A stretch of DNA of 64,000 nt from Solenopsis invicta (Eukaryota; Arthropoda; Insecta; Hymenoptera; Formicidae), in the NCBI RefSeq assembly GCF_016802725.1, contig NC_052664.1, positions 29,777,275 through 29,841,274 of the forward strand, read 5' to 3'. Position 1 is the first letter of the stretch. Each line of letters opens with the position of its first letter. Below are positions 1-12,112 of the stretch, piece by piece. The notes under the pieces were generated by a model. The model had not been told where the DNA came from. It was given only the letters and a program-made list of their open reading frames with translations, and ran no database searches. The position numbers and the translations under genes were made by a program.

Positions 1-1819
1 AGAATGGCAGTGTCCCGTTATTAGCTGCTTATGTGAAAATATTACGTAAATAAAGCCATTATCATTTCTTTTTAGAGAAGTAATTAGAATCTGTTATCTA
101 TTAAAAATAAAACAAAAATTGGCATAAATGTACCGTTGTGATTGCATCCTGATTGAAACCCCATAAGCCCAAGTGGCCAACAACTATATGGTTTCCCCTA
201 GTTAGATTCGTATATTCGAAGATTGATCATTGTATCCCTAACGTATCGCTAATCGTTCCTGTCAGTCATCTTGGCGTTTTGGTACAATAAAGCACTATTA
301 GACACTCGAATGAAGTAGAAGAACGCTACCCTCGTAGCGTACTTGCTGATTGACGTTACCCACTTTTCCAGAAAGAATGTAATTGATTAGCGATTTCCGG
401 AGGGAAACTTCTTGCGAAAACCTACGTGCGCCTACAAGATATATGCAAGCGAAAAAAGATCGGAAATAGAATGTAGCTTCTAGGAATTAAGGAAACAAAT
501 GATAATAATATTCATTAAAGTAAGAATCATAATGGATGCTTATTCGCTTTATGAAAGGAAATGTGTAAAATTCTTTGCGATTGTGTGAAAAATCAATTAG
601 TGTTTTGTGAATGAGATGGACAAAATGCATTTGTTGTAAAATACTGCGAAACCAGAGAACGGTTTAATTACACGTCAAAAATGATTGGTTAACCGGAATT
701 CACCCGAATACGAGAATAATTAGATGCAGCCGAGCAAGTCCGTAGTATCGAATAACGTCAACAATGGGAGATCTAATCAGAGTCGGCTATTACAATTCGC
801 CGATACCGATTGATCGTCCGCGCATCTCGCTATCGTTTACAAAGCTTGCAAGCGCATGCTTGCACATTGCGCGTTCTCTCTCACTCGTCCCCTTTAACCA
901 CGTCTCTATTTCCCTGTGTTGAACGCAGTTGCAGATGCAGTGGAATACATTTAGCCAAGTACAAACAAGAAGCGTATATAGCTTTCTGTATTTCACGACG
1001 TCCAAACAGCAATAATCAAACTAATTATGTTTGCATCGGCGAAGTCGTCCAAACGGAACGACAGCTACGCAACTTCCTATTGTTCGTTTACTTCGCGCTT
1101 CGATAAAAAACATTTCGCACTCACGTTTTTCACGTGTAATATAGAAACGTTTACATGTACAGGATATTCGTACAGGATACTCTGTCATATGTAATGAACG
1201 ATATATAACTAAAAATATATTAAATATGAAATTAATTTAACATTTTAACGATTTTTATTGTTATATTCTTTTCAAGACATGCAATGTAATATTTGTTATT
1301 CTTATGCAAGTGTCAATCGCTTTAATTAACGCGATTTATATACGCGTTAATTTTCTAAGGTGGAAAATCGTTATTTTCTGGTATTTGAATTATACTCTTG
1401 CGCTGCTAACACAACCGATCTCGAAAACGCGCGTAATACAGATTTGGAGATTCGACCAAACGGATTTTGTGCCCCGTAGCAACATGTACGTTGCGTGTTC
1501 CACGTGTTAACAATTCGGTCGCGGTTACGATGCTATTTAACTGCCCTATCGCTCTGATTACTTCCCGGTGCTTCTGGGCAACTGCGAATCAGGATTTAAC
1601 GGGATGATCAGCCCTCGAAATAATCGTTCGCGTACATACGTCTGTTCTCAAAATCGCCCAACGGTTATATGAGGAATCGACAGTTCTCTATGGGCTTCGA
1701 TCGAGTTTCATCAAATAGAGACTGAAATTTACTGTAAAATTCTACACAGGCACATGTACTTCTGTTTTACATTTTTGCTATTTATTTTCAAAACTTTAGA
1801 GTACAACAATCTCAATAAT
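1..1819. other. non-coding AT-rich stretch
   Basis: No gene is supported here. Open frames are short, overlap on both strands and have no splice or start context. The 790-1106 part is more balanced in GC but carries frames open on both strands, as expected by chance. No repeats of note. Confidence 0.5.
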
Positions 1820-1950
1820 GTCATATATCCAGGCAGAACAAGAGTCATCACGATATCAAAATGACTATTAAAAGTCACTTTTCGAATCACGATTCACTTT
1901 AATGTCATTTTGATATTATTGTGACTCGTTGTTTTGCTTGAATATATGTC
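1820..1950. mobile_element. ~130-bp hairpin MITE-like element
   Basis: The left arm (about 1820-1876) is matched by the reverse complement of the right arm (about 1897-1950) with scattered mismatches. Shared blocks include ATATCAAAATGAC and, at the tips, CATATAT. The loop is about 20 bp. An almost fully self-complementary, coding-free unit of this size is typical of a short foldback MITE. No target duplication could be fixed because the flanks are also AT-rich. A non-mobile palindrome is the alternative. Confidence 0.5.
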
Positions 1951-4900
1951 GTTTCTATATACACAAAAAAATATATTCTCATTATTCAAAAATAATTTTC
2001 ACGAGTTGAGAGCAAAAAAAATGTCGAATAGAAAATAACAATATCTTCAAGAATTTTTCAATACTCGTTATCAAAACAAAAATATTGTATTTGTTAGATA
2101 ATTATTATAATATTGAAATAGAAGTATTTTGATGAAATTTAAGATTAGCAAATTCTTAAAAAAAAAAAATATTAAATTATATAAGCAAGATATCATTGCT
2201 TCATATATAAACAAGAAATTATATTCTTGCTTACGTATAAAATAATGATTGTTAAATAGAATATGTACTGTTTGATACTGTTTTTTCTGTGTAGTGCACA
2301 AGTAAGTAATTCCTCACTCTTTCACAAGCAATACCAGCCTTCTCGAGAAAAAGTCAGTTTGCGCGCTTTATTTTGGCGACTGAATACTCGATGTGCCAAC
2401 GCGTAGACGAGACAAAATTTTATATGCAGATGAGACAAAATGTCAAATGTACGAAACGTAGTAGAATGGTAGGAAGCAAAGAGGTGTAGTAATAAAGGCG
2501 AGCATGTTTGTTTAGGCTCTTTACGCGGATCTACATTGCCTCGATCTACCTTTGCTTTGCATTTTCCCTATGTGACGCGTCTATTTCTGACGATTTCGAA
2601 GCTATACGATGAATAAGACCTAGCATTCAAAATGATATTGCTCATTACAAAGAAATCTTATAATTTAATATAAGAAACAATATTTACAATGCAGCCAAAA
2701 ACTTATATTATATTTCAAAATTTCTCAAAATATAAAAAAAAACTTATATCAGTAAAAAAAAAGTTTCTTTCTAATAGAAATTAATTCTAATAGAAAGCCA
2801 ATTTAAAATTACTCGTTATTAGGACCTTTTATATTTTAATTTTACGCAACATCAGAACTACATTTTCTTGACAAGAAAATAATTTCATCGTTCGCAATGA
2901 TCTTAAATAAATTGTGTATCCCTTCTCATCGACAGGCAGCCGTTTAAAATAGTAAGTAATTAGGCGTCTAACAGCGTTATAGATAATTTTTAAAAATAAC
3001 GATTTACGCTCGCGTGAGAGCGATGAGCGACCACCTTCCTTCAAAGATCCGACGAGATGGACGTGCATTGTATTCTCAGAAATGAGATCATCGTTCACAC
3101 TCTCAATGTCCAAATCTCATTTTCCACTCCTCCAATAAGTCACGGTACGTTTAGCATTCTCCGCAGTTATTCTTGTATTTCTTGCTCCCGGAATCTCAAC
3201 ACCTCGGCGCATCCTCCACCGTCCCTGATGCTGGTCGGTCCATTCAACGTCGTTGTACACTAACATACCCACATGACTCTCTCCATCATCGAAATAGGAT
3301 TTAATTTAGTAGAAACACTTATATGAGCTACTTGTAACTGCAGTGGTTCTCAAATTCAACAGACCGATATACGTATAATTTCTCGATATAAGCAAATTTA
3401 CAATACATCGATGCAATATATTACGTTAATTAACGGTATAAATCGTTTCTTTTTTTTTGATTCCAATATCATTTAATATTACTAAAAATTGATCTATTGC
3501 ACGCTCTCTCAATTTTAATTATAAATATGTACATAAATATCAACGTAATTCTAAATTGCTCGACAAGATTGCCTCTTCTACCTGTTTATTTTTTATAAGT
3601 ACGTCATTGCGTCATGGATAGATGTTAACGAAGGCTGAGTAAAGCTGTTGGAAGATAAGGAGAAACGAGTCAGGTTCGTACTTCGGTGGTTGTTTTGACA
3701 CGAATATAGGTTTCTTTTGCGATTTCGATCCGCTTGTTACATCGAGCCAGTAGGTTGGATTACCCGTGACCAACACCTGGAGGTGGGAATGGTCCTTTTC
3801 AAGGACGCCGAACAACGGATATGCGCATAGTCATCATCGATTCCTCATCGAGCGTTGATTCTCCCTTCGTCGCGTTTCTTCTTCATCTTCTTCTTCCCTT
3901 TCTTCCACTACTCTGTTTCCTTACCACATTGCAATCCGGTTCTGCGCTGTCCGCGCCAGGCCGTTAAGACGGTTCCAAAACCGATTAGACACACACCGCC
4001 GGCCATTGATGGTCCGGTGAACGTTCGTTCAGTTATATTATCCAGAAAGTAGAACTCTTGAACGATGGCGTGCAATTTAAGATTTGAATATTACTTCGAT
4101 TTCTCTTTCGAAATCAATCCGGCTGAGTGAGTCGATACGGTAGTTCAATACGGCCGAGTATGCAAATTGTTTGTTTTAAAATATGATTATTAAAATTTAT
4201 ATGTAAAAATAAGTATTTAAATACACGAATATTTAGATGGGCTGATTAAAAATCTATTTAAATATATCGCTTAAATTTAAAGAAAAGATAATTCAAGATA
4301 TAAATTGATGTGCGTTTTGAAGTCTAAATAAAGAAAAAAAAAATTGTGTTTTCATGCTTTCAATTAAATTTAAAACGCACGCTTTTAATTATTAAATTCA
4401 ATACCGAAGCCAAAGCGGTTTGTGAATAGAGTCCCACGACTGGCATAACAATATTGAGGTAGCGCGTGGTTTCCATAGATATACAAATGTATTAGGTAGC
4501 GCGGCGTTATTGAATCGTGTAGCATTGAACAAGTGCGACGAAGCCTGTCGCCTCGCGCCATGATACCCACGCTGTCACTTCCGGTCCCTCTCCTCCCCCG
4601 GTTCGCCCGCTGGTCACCCAAACCGCTCCGGTATGATGTAAGTGGGCTTCATCCTCGCAACGCATCAGAAGTTCATAATATTTTAATAATGACGGCTACC
4701 TGCTGCCGACACCAACCGTCGCCATTATAATGCTAATTTGGTAACGATACGCATCACTACTGCGTCGACGGGCTGCGTCGTGTACCAGATGGCATCTAGA
4801 TTGTATCCCATTGTTCTCGCGCGCATAACACTTTGCGCGCGCGCTCGGAGAGTGGATATATAAATCTGGAATATTGCGATGCGTGAACGCGCGACTGCGG

Positions 4901-7790
4901 CCATGCCGGCTCTCTTTGTCTCTCTGCCTCTCTTTTTTTCTTCGTTTTTACGCTTTATTACACTTCACGCACTCTCTGGTTAAAGCTCCGGTTACAACAA
5001 ACGCGAGAGAAGCTACTGCACTAATATCGCGACTTCTGTGTGCCGAGTTTACTATTCAAAGGTCGAATTTGCACGGTGCAAAAGGTTTTTGATACGCTTT
5101 TTTGCGGACGGTAAAATATCGCAGGATGTTGACGAGCGATCTTGTTTAATACGAAACATCTCGATATGATGAAACTTGATCTACCAATTGCCTAGGCAAA
5201 TTATCTACGCTTTTTCTAGGTTTGGCTCGTACTTGCTAAATTTTGACAAAAAGTTTTCTTATATAACAACTCTTTACCAGACCTTGAAATATTATTCCGT
5301 ATAATAAATCGCGCGGTATTTAAGAATCCTTTTAGTAACACTGTCGTTTCTCGTACTCTCTCGCACCTTACAGCTCTTTCTGCAAGAATATCCATTCTAG
5401 ATGAAAGCAAACACACCGACGGCCGATTGTTAGAGTATATTCGGCAAATATGTGCGGTCAGTCGGAGTTTTCCGAATAATAACGACGTGACAATCTTGAA
5501 GAAGAGTCCTCGAGGGATTAGGGACGTTTGAGTAAATGCATGATTGGTAGTCGAAGGAGCGGTCTCGAGCGAGATACTTGTGGTCTGGCTCGGTGGATTG
5601 GAGAGGTTCCGGTTGATCGGATTGCCGATTACCAAGAGGGGGGGGGGGAGGAGGGGAGCGTTGGTGAGGCAAGGAGGAGAGGGTCACGATTGCACGGCAG
5701 GAACCGGTACGTAGGAGAAAAGGGACACGCTAAACTGGTAGGAAGGAGACAGTGAAGATCACTTCCGCTCCACAGAGCATACTAGAATACTGTGTAGTAC
5801 GTCTGGTCCTACGATCCCTTCGTTAATAGTTTCACGGAGACACATCGTACGTCATTGAACTGAATTTTCAATGAAAAATATAATAACAGATTCATCATAC
5901 TGGTATTTATGATGTTATACGTAGTCGAGGAAAAAGTGTAGGCGATACTTGAAAGAAGAAGCTATGCGAAAGGACGTTAAAGGAGATCTTTATTACAAAC
6001 GAAAAAGAAATTAGCGAAGAAAAATACCGTGCCAAAAGTGTCAGCGGTAACGCTTCCGTTCTTCGCGCATCATCGATTCCTCGCTGCGCTCTGAATCCTG
6101 CCGCGTTCACACACGCGACGTTCACACACGCATATATCCGCAAACGCGTGCCCCTAGAGATCTTTTGATTCCGAACTATCCGAACAAGCGAACCCGAACA
6201 AGGCGAGAAGTAAGAACGAACCCTCTTTCTCTCGGTCTCTACCTCCGCTAAGCTATATAAAGTCGTTCACCCCGATTCAGACAATCTAGTGTCTGCGCAC
6301 GGCTGCCGGCTAACTCGGGAATGATCCGTGATTGTATTAATATCACAACACGCCCGGGTACGTATTTATACGTCTTTTATCTCTCTCCCTCTCTTTCTCT
6401 TTCTCTTTCACTCGCATCCTAAACGAGCTCTATCACCGTGCCGCGAATTTATGCGATCATCGGTGCCCCATCTCGCTCGCTCGTCAGTCTGTCGACGTAC
6501 CTATGTACCGAGACCGACTGTGCATTTTTGCTGCTAGAAAGGACTCCCTGTCTATGTCGGAACTATAACAATAAGGGAAACTAGTTATTGATCCCGCGAG
6601 TATCTGCCCACGCGCGGCTTGACTTACTTTAACTCCCACAATACTGGATACGTTTTTCATTCGCACTTGAAATGAGTGTTTGTAACATACAAATATGAGA
6701 ATAAATTATTTTATTGAAATGAAATAGTTGTGTAGAATATTTAATTAAATACGAAATTTTATTTTAATATTTTAAAGAATGAAATAAAGAGAATGAATTT
6801 GTATTTATATCAATACGAAAAAATTCATTTAATTAATTCATTTAATTTTCCATTTGTAGAGGAAACTTGAGATCAACCAGTTCCAACGTTATCTCCATGT
6901 TGCTATCTAGTGAAATGTGTCTTTCTACATGTTTTCTTTTTTTCCAAGTATCTCCGCTTTAGTTTTCCGTCTGGAATCTACTTAAAAATTTCTTAGTATT
7001 CAATACACTTTACGCCAAAACCATTTATCTCAAACGAGCGTAAATCTCAGCTAAAATAAACTGTCCGCATTCAAGGGCAACGCAAAACATCAAACACCAA
7101 AATGGATTTAATGGGCGCTTTGAGCTCTGTACTTCATTACACTTAGTGAAAACGAGCGCTGCGTTAAAACTTAAAACGCAAACGTATAATAAACCAAAGC
7201 TCGTCTGTTAATTAATACTCAATAAATTTCTGCATCATTAGCAACACTGCTAAACTTCGCTTCTTAATTAATAGTTAGAATACCTAATTAACAGACAATG
7301 ATCGTATGTCTTGCTCCCTTCTTAGTTTCACCTCTCAGGTTCACAACCGTATAGCATTCCAAAAATGTACCTTTTCTGTAATTTATATCGACGCAACGTA
7401 ATTATACATTCATCCACGACGCCATATCTGCATTACAGATGATGCCGATCGAAGTTAATAATTAAAAGCTGACACTCTAATTGCACGTTGTGCCAAAGTG
7501 AAAACACAAAAAGTGAATGGCCTTTATATTCGAACGCAAGTATTCGTAAGTAAAGTTTCGATGAAACAGAAGCGTTGCTGAATGTAGAATTGCAATGTCT
7601 ATCGGAACGCGGGTCTCTCTCTCCCGAAAGCAGCAAAGCAGCGGTTTTAGGGTTCCCCTTTTCGACGGCGCGCGACGACGAGAAGAGGCGTTGAAAGACA
7701 AGAAAGTGAGATGGTGCCTTCGGAGCATCGTGAAATAAGACAGGAAGGAGCGAGAGACGCGATTGTGACTTTTGAACGAGTTCCACTCTG
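1951..7790. other. non-coding stretch with small GC-rich patches
   Basis: No gene is firmly supported. A 66-codon minus-strand frame at 3612-3815 and a 94-codon one at 2829-3113 have balanced composition but no matching start or splice signals, and their lengths are expected by chance. There is an 11-base G run at 5638-5648 followed by more G-rich sequence. Pyrimidine-rich tracts occur near 4910-4940 and 6380-6410. Confidence 0.45.
6254..6288 (+). promoter_or_regulatory. possible TATA core promoter
   Basis: TATATAAAG begins at 6254 in an otherwise GC-balanced segment. TTCAGA (A at 6279) and TCTAGT (A at 6288) lie 25 to 32 bases downstream, the range expected for an initiator. No convincing coding exon follows within the next few hundred bases, so this may be a chance TATA match or the start of a non-coding or spliced 5' exon. 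Confidence 0.2.
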
Positions 7791-7900
7791 TCTCTTTCTC
7801 TTTCTCTCTCTCTCTCTCTTTTCTCGGCTGCTACGCATATTGTTCTATTTATGTAACCATTGTTCATCCATCGTTTAGGATAAATTTAGCTGGCAGACGA

Positions 7901-7942
<42 letters not shown>

Positions 7943-7964
7943 CGAGAGAAAAAGAGAGAGAGAG
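7791..7964. repeat. paired (TC)n and (GA)n microsatellites
   Basis: A TC-rich tract at 7791-7824 is followed about 80 bases later by a GA tract (pure at 7904-7935, imperfect to 7964). The two are mutually complementary on one strand and could form a hairpin. GA repeats are also GAGA-factor type sites in insects. Frames translated through them are low-complexity artefacts. Confidence 0.85.
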
Positions 7965-10900
7965 CTGCGCGACTGGCTGCCGGTATGCCGGGTCGACTTT
8001 TTAAATGTTTCTTCTCTCGGGCTTCGATCCCTTACTCTTTCTAGCTGGCACCCTCTCTCTTTTCGGGTCTGTCCCTGCGTGTGTGCTATTAATGATACCG
8101 ATTAATTTAGAACTATTGGGTTTCCCAATTAGCCAATCGGAGCTCGCGATATACGCCGCGGAAAGCCTACCCGTTTTTCGCAGCTTTTGAACCAAACCAA
8201 ACATGGATAGAATTTGCGAGATAACGTTGCGCGTTTTATACGCACCCCTTTTAGGCTTTTTTAACCATTCTGACTATCAATTCTCGCCCAACAAACGTCG
8301 CGCTTTACTTTTTTTCTTTTTACACTCCTTTAATCAAATTTCTATACAAATATCTGTATTTTGTATATCCTAAGAAATTGTATATAAACTAAATAATGCT
8401 CTTCACGATGTAATCCCATTGACTTTTTTCTCACTTTGAGTATGTATGTTACAGCTTTGTTATACGATACATGTTTCTCAGTTATACTATACTTGATCTG
8501 AATATGAAATTACTAACCATCTTTCAATCGAACGTATCAAAAGCAAAATGTACATTTTAGAAATTTAGATGGCTGTATTACACATACATGTATATTATAA
8601 GACACGCGCATTTTTTTATTAAATTGACGACATTAAATATAATGCAAGTATCACGTATTAGAGCTAATTAGAGCATTTTTAAAAAAAAGTCGCAAACGCC
8701 AATTGCGCGCACCGATAAAAGAATCATATTACATGTTAGGGAATGTGAATTAAGAAAGTATAGGAAGCCCATAGCGGACCGATCAAATTTCTACTTTCTT
8801 ACTGCCGTATTTCATCCCATGGTCTGCCAAATCTTATGCATGCTGATCGTGCCAAATACCTCGCTACGTTCCATCTATTTCCTCCTGGCAGAACGTTCGC
8901 GGATCCGTATTATTTTTATCTGGTCATTCACAGCCTTCGCTCGAAGAGGAAGCATTCCATTTTTTTCTTCCCTTTCCCCTTCGCGCTTCCTTCTTCTTTT
9001 TGTATCGAGCGCGTCTGGGAAAACTATAGATGTGCTATTATTTCGACGTGTTTCCCCGTTTCGCGAACCGCATGTCGGTGCGATTATCGATAATCGTTAG
9101 GCTGTCTCGTCCGCCATTCAACTCCGCATCAGTCGGATCAGTCGCTCTGGCCTGTACCGTGCAAAGCTATAATTATTAGAGCGCGTCATCTGCGTAACTA
9201 CCACGAGCATTTATAAGGGCGTACTCTCGTCCCCCCCCCCCCCCCACTTTCCCCTGTCCTCTGCATTATAACTCACGAATATTCCTGTAGTCCGTACACT
9301 TCGGAAGACGCACTTCCCCCCATTTATCGTCACATTGCGATTACGAGCTGAGCGCACAACTACACAGTCAAGATGAAATTCCTTCGTTCTAACGCGTTCT
9401 CGGCCTGTCTAGGCATTTCAACGTGCTTTAGGCATTTCAATTAAAACTAGTAACTGATTCGTCACTCTCAGCCTCGCTAAACAATATATCAGTGGAGGCT
9501 CCAAAATTATTTATTGCTCGCATTCAAAAATTCTTTTTCGATCCGTACTGTTCGTAGTGCTTCAATTAATCCGGCTAATTCGTCTGGCGCACGAATGCGC
9601 GAACGGAATAGGAAGATGGGAGAACAAACGTGTGAGTCAATGCACGTACGTGAACCGAGGGAGAAAGAGAGGCAAAGATACAAGTAACTTCTTACATAGA
9701 TAAGCAAGTAAAGCACGTATTTTAAGTCGTTCGCTATGTTGACTACGTCGCTGTCATTTATCGTGCGTGCATAAATCAGCGTTAGTCCTGCTCACTGCCT
9801 CATTCCGTGTAATCGCAAAAGATGACCCATCTTCCGGCGGATAATATCAAGGAAGTGCACAAGTACTCAAACGATAATTACATTACATAAATGATACTTC
9901 GCTTGTAAGCTCACAGAATAACGCTGATTAAAAATTTATCGTTAAATACCGCGAAAGATAATCAATTAAAATTAAAAAAGACAATGGATCAATTAGTGGA
10001 TGCTAGATTTAATCGTATTGCGAAACGATTTAAATGTCGAGTTATACCGTGATACATGAGCTAACAGTTTAATTACATAAATTCCCAAGATCATGCCTAA
10101 CCGTCGTCTAAATACAAATATACGAGAATACAGGAAAAGTTTAACTGATCAATTCCACTGAAATTTTTATAATTTTTTAGATTCAAATTTCTTAATTTTA
10201 GCGTCAGAGCAAATGATTACCTTATGACTTCATCGATTTTCTTTAATCAATGCATTTATAACTTTATCAATTTCATTTCATGAAATTGAGTTTGACTTTC
10301 GAGTTCGCTTATATATTCCGTATTTTCTTCAGAATTTGCACAATTAAAGCGAATAACCGAATTAACGAAAACTGATTAGAAATATAATAGAAATATAATA
10401 GATGTTCCTGCTGAGACTTTTATGGAATTAATCTTTTCCTAATTAAAGGATATAAATAAAAAAATTAGAAATTACTTTTAACTTTCCCTATTTTGTTTCA
10501 TTTATATGCTCAAGAACATGTGAATTCAGTTTTTCATTCTTATTCTTCTTATTATTCCTAAATCGTATCGTATCTTGCTTTCAATTTTCTGCAAATGCTT
10601 GCACTATTGCTTACAAAAGTGCGAGTTAAGCAGATGGATGTGCAATGTGTAAGTGTAAACAAGTGTCTCCAATGTATCAAATTCGAATTCGTAGATTCGC
10701 TAAATCCAAATAACTGTGCGGATCAGTCATCCCGGCGGGATCTCGCGAATCTCACGAGGAATGCCTATGCTCTGCCATCTCTCGGAGAGTTTTAGGACTT
10801 CTTTGACGATTTTACGTATTTCGTACAAAAAAAGGCGCTTTGGGAATTGCAAAAGTTTTCTCTAAGTCGTCAATGCAATCTCGTCAATTGAATGCAACTT

Positions 10901-11962
10901 ATAACCAGAGAAACGCGGGCTGATAAGTGACATACTTTCGCGATTTTCAAATTATGCATTTCTTAAAACTGATGAGCTTTATTTAATAGTTCAAATGAAA
11001 CTCTCGTTTACCCTCGTTAGTTTGATTCTAATTTAATTCAACGCTTTTCCAAGCACACTCGTTTTATGTATAATAAATAAATAATTTATATTAGCGTAAA
11101 AATAACTTAATTTGAAAATAAAAACTATGCTTCTTTTCAACTATCTTTTTAACTAACAACCATACATATAGAAAATGTAAAAAATTAATTCATGTCCACT
11201 TTGCTAATATTTATTACACATCAATTTATTATTAGACAGCGGAATTAAAAATCAAATTATTGCATTTTTATCTGAACCAAAATTGAAGATAATGAAATAT
11301 GAGAGATTGAAATTAATGAAATATATAATTTTGATATGTAATACATTTGTAATTAGTAAATATGATTAATAAACATAAGCCGATTGTAAGCGTATTTCTT
11401 GAAACTACGTGATATGGATTATATAACGTGCGATTCATTCATATAATTCAACCGCTATCGTTTCAATTCAAAGAATCGCGCGCAAGAAAGAGGTAAAGCT
11501 CCCTTGCAAACTAAAAAGGACGACGGTCGGTTCTCACATTCTCGACGGTCTTTTAAAGAGAAGAGTTCCACGAGTCCTTTCCCATCCTATCCTGGTCTAA
11601 CTCCCATGAGGAGTCGCTCCCGTACGTAGACCAGATTTATGTGTAAAACTCCCGCGCACCGCCCTCTCTTCGTCCCAGTGACGGTGATGTTAGAAAACGA
11701 TCCCTCAGGACACAAGAATAAACTTACTCTTAACGGAAGATCTGTATGATCCTCAGGGCAACAATCATAATTTTGATATGACGTTCAATATCAAAATCAT
11801 TCGCGAAATCGTTCGCTGATATATCGCTTGATGTGGACGGGCATGCCCAAAAGATTGCACTTGCAATAAATACTTCGAGCATGGCAAAATAAGAAATATC
11901 TGTCTCAAAAAAATTATTGCATCGCAGCTTCTAATTTAATTTTGTCTTTTTCTTAAAATTAA
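7965..11962. other. non-coding stretch
   Basis: No gene supported. A 15-base C run lies at 9231-9245, shortly after a TTATAAGG at about 9210. 9820-11450 is strongly AT-rich, without long frames or detectable repeats. Confidence 0.5.
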
Positions 11963-12112
11963 CTTACTCTCTAAATTCTTTGGAGTGGAATCTCACTCTA
12001 AAAGTGTGAAAATCCTGCCAGTCTTGATAAAAAGTGGCAGGATTTTCACACTTTTAAAGTGGAATTTTACTCTTTTAGATGAAATTCCACTCCAAAAATT
12101 TTAGAGAGTAAG
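11963..12112. mobile_element. 150-bp near-perfect foldback element
   Basis: Both ends carry CTTACTCTCTAAA in inverted orientation. The match continues inward through TTGGAGTGGAAT and a highly conserved GTGTGAAAATCCTGCCA stem to a loop of about 14 bases near 12025. Almost the whole unit is one hairpin. It has no coding capacity. It fits a small MITE, though a transcribed hairpin RNA locus of the hpRNA type is also possible. Confidence 0.55.

Noticed and set aside
3612..3815. Balanced 66-codon minus frame with AATAAA near its end
   Set aside because: The apparent start is TTG, with no acceptor or ATG upstream before an in-frame stop. The length is expected by chance.
5374..5531. Strong plus acceptor (TCGCACCTTACAG) followed by a 51-codon frame
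   Set aside because: No donor, no polyadenylation signal within a few hundred bases and no partner exon. An overlapping minus frame of 139 codons is equally open.
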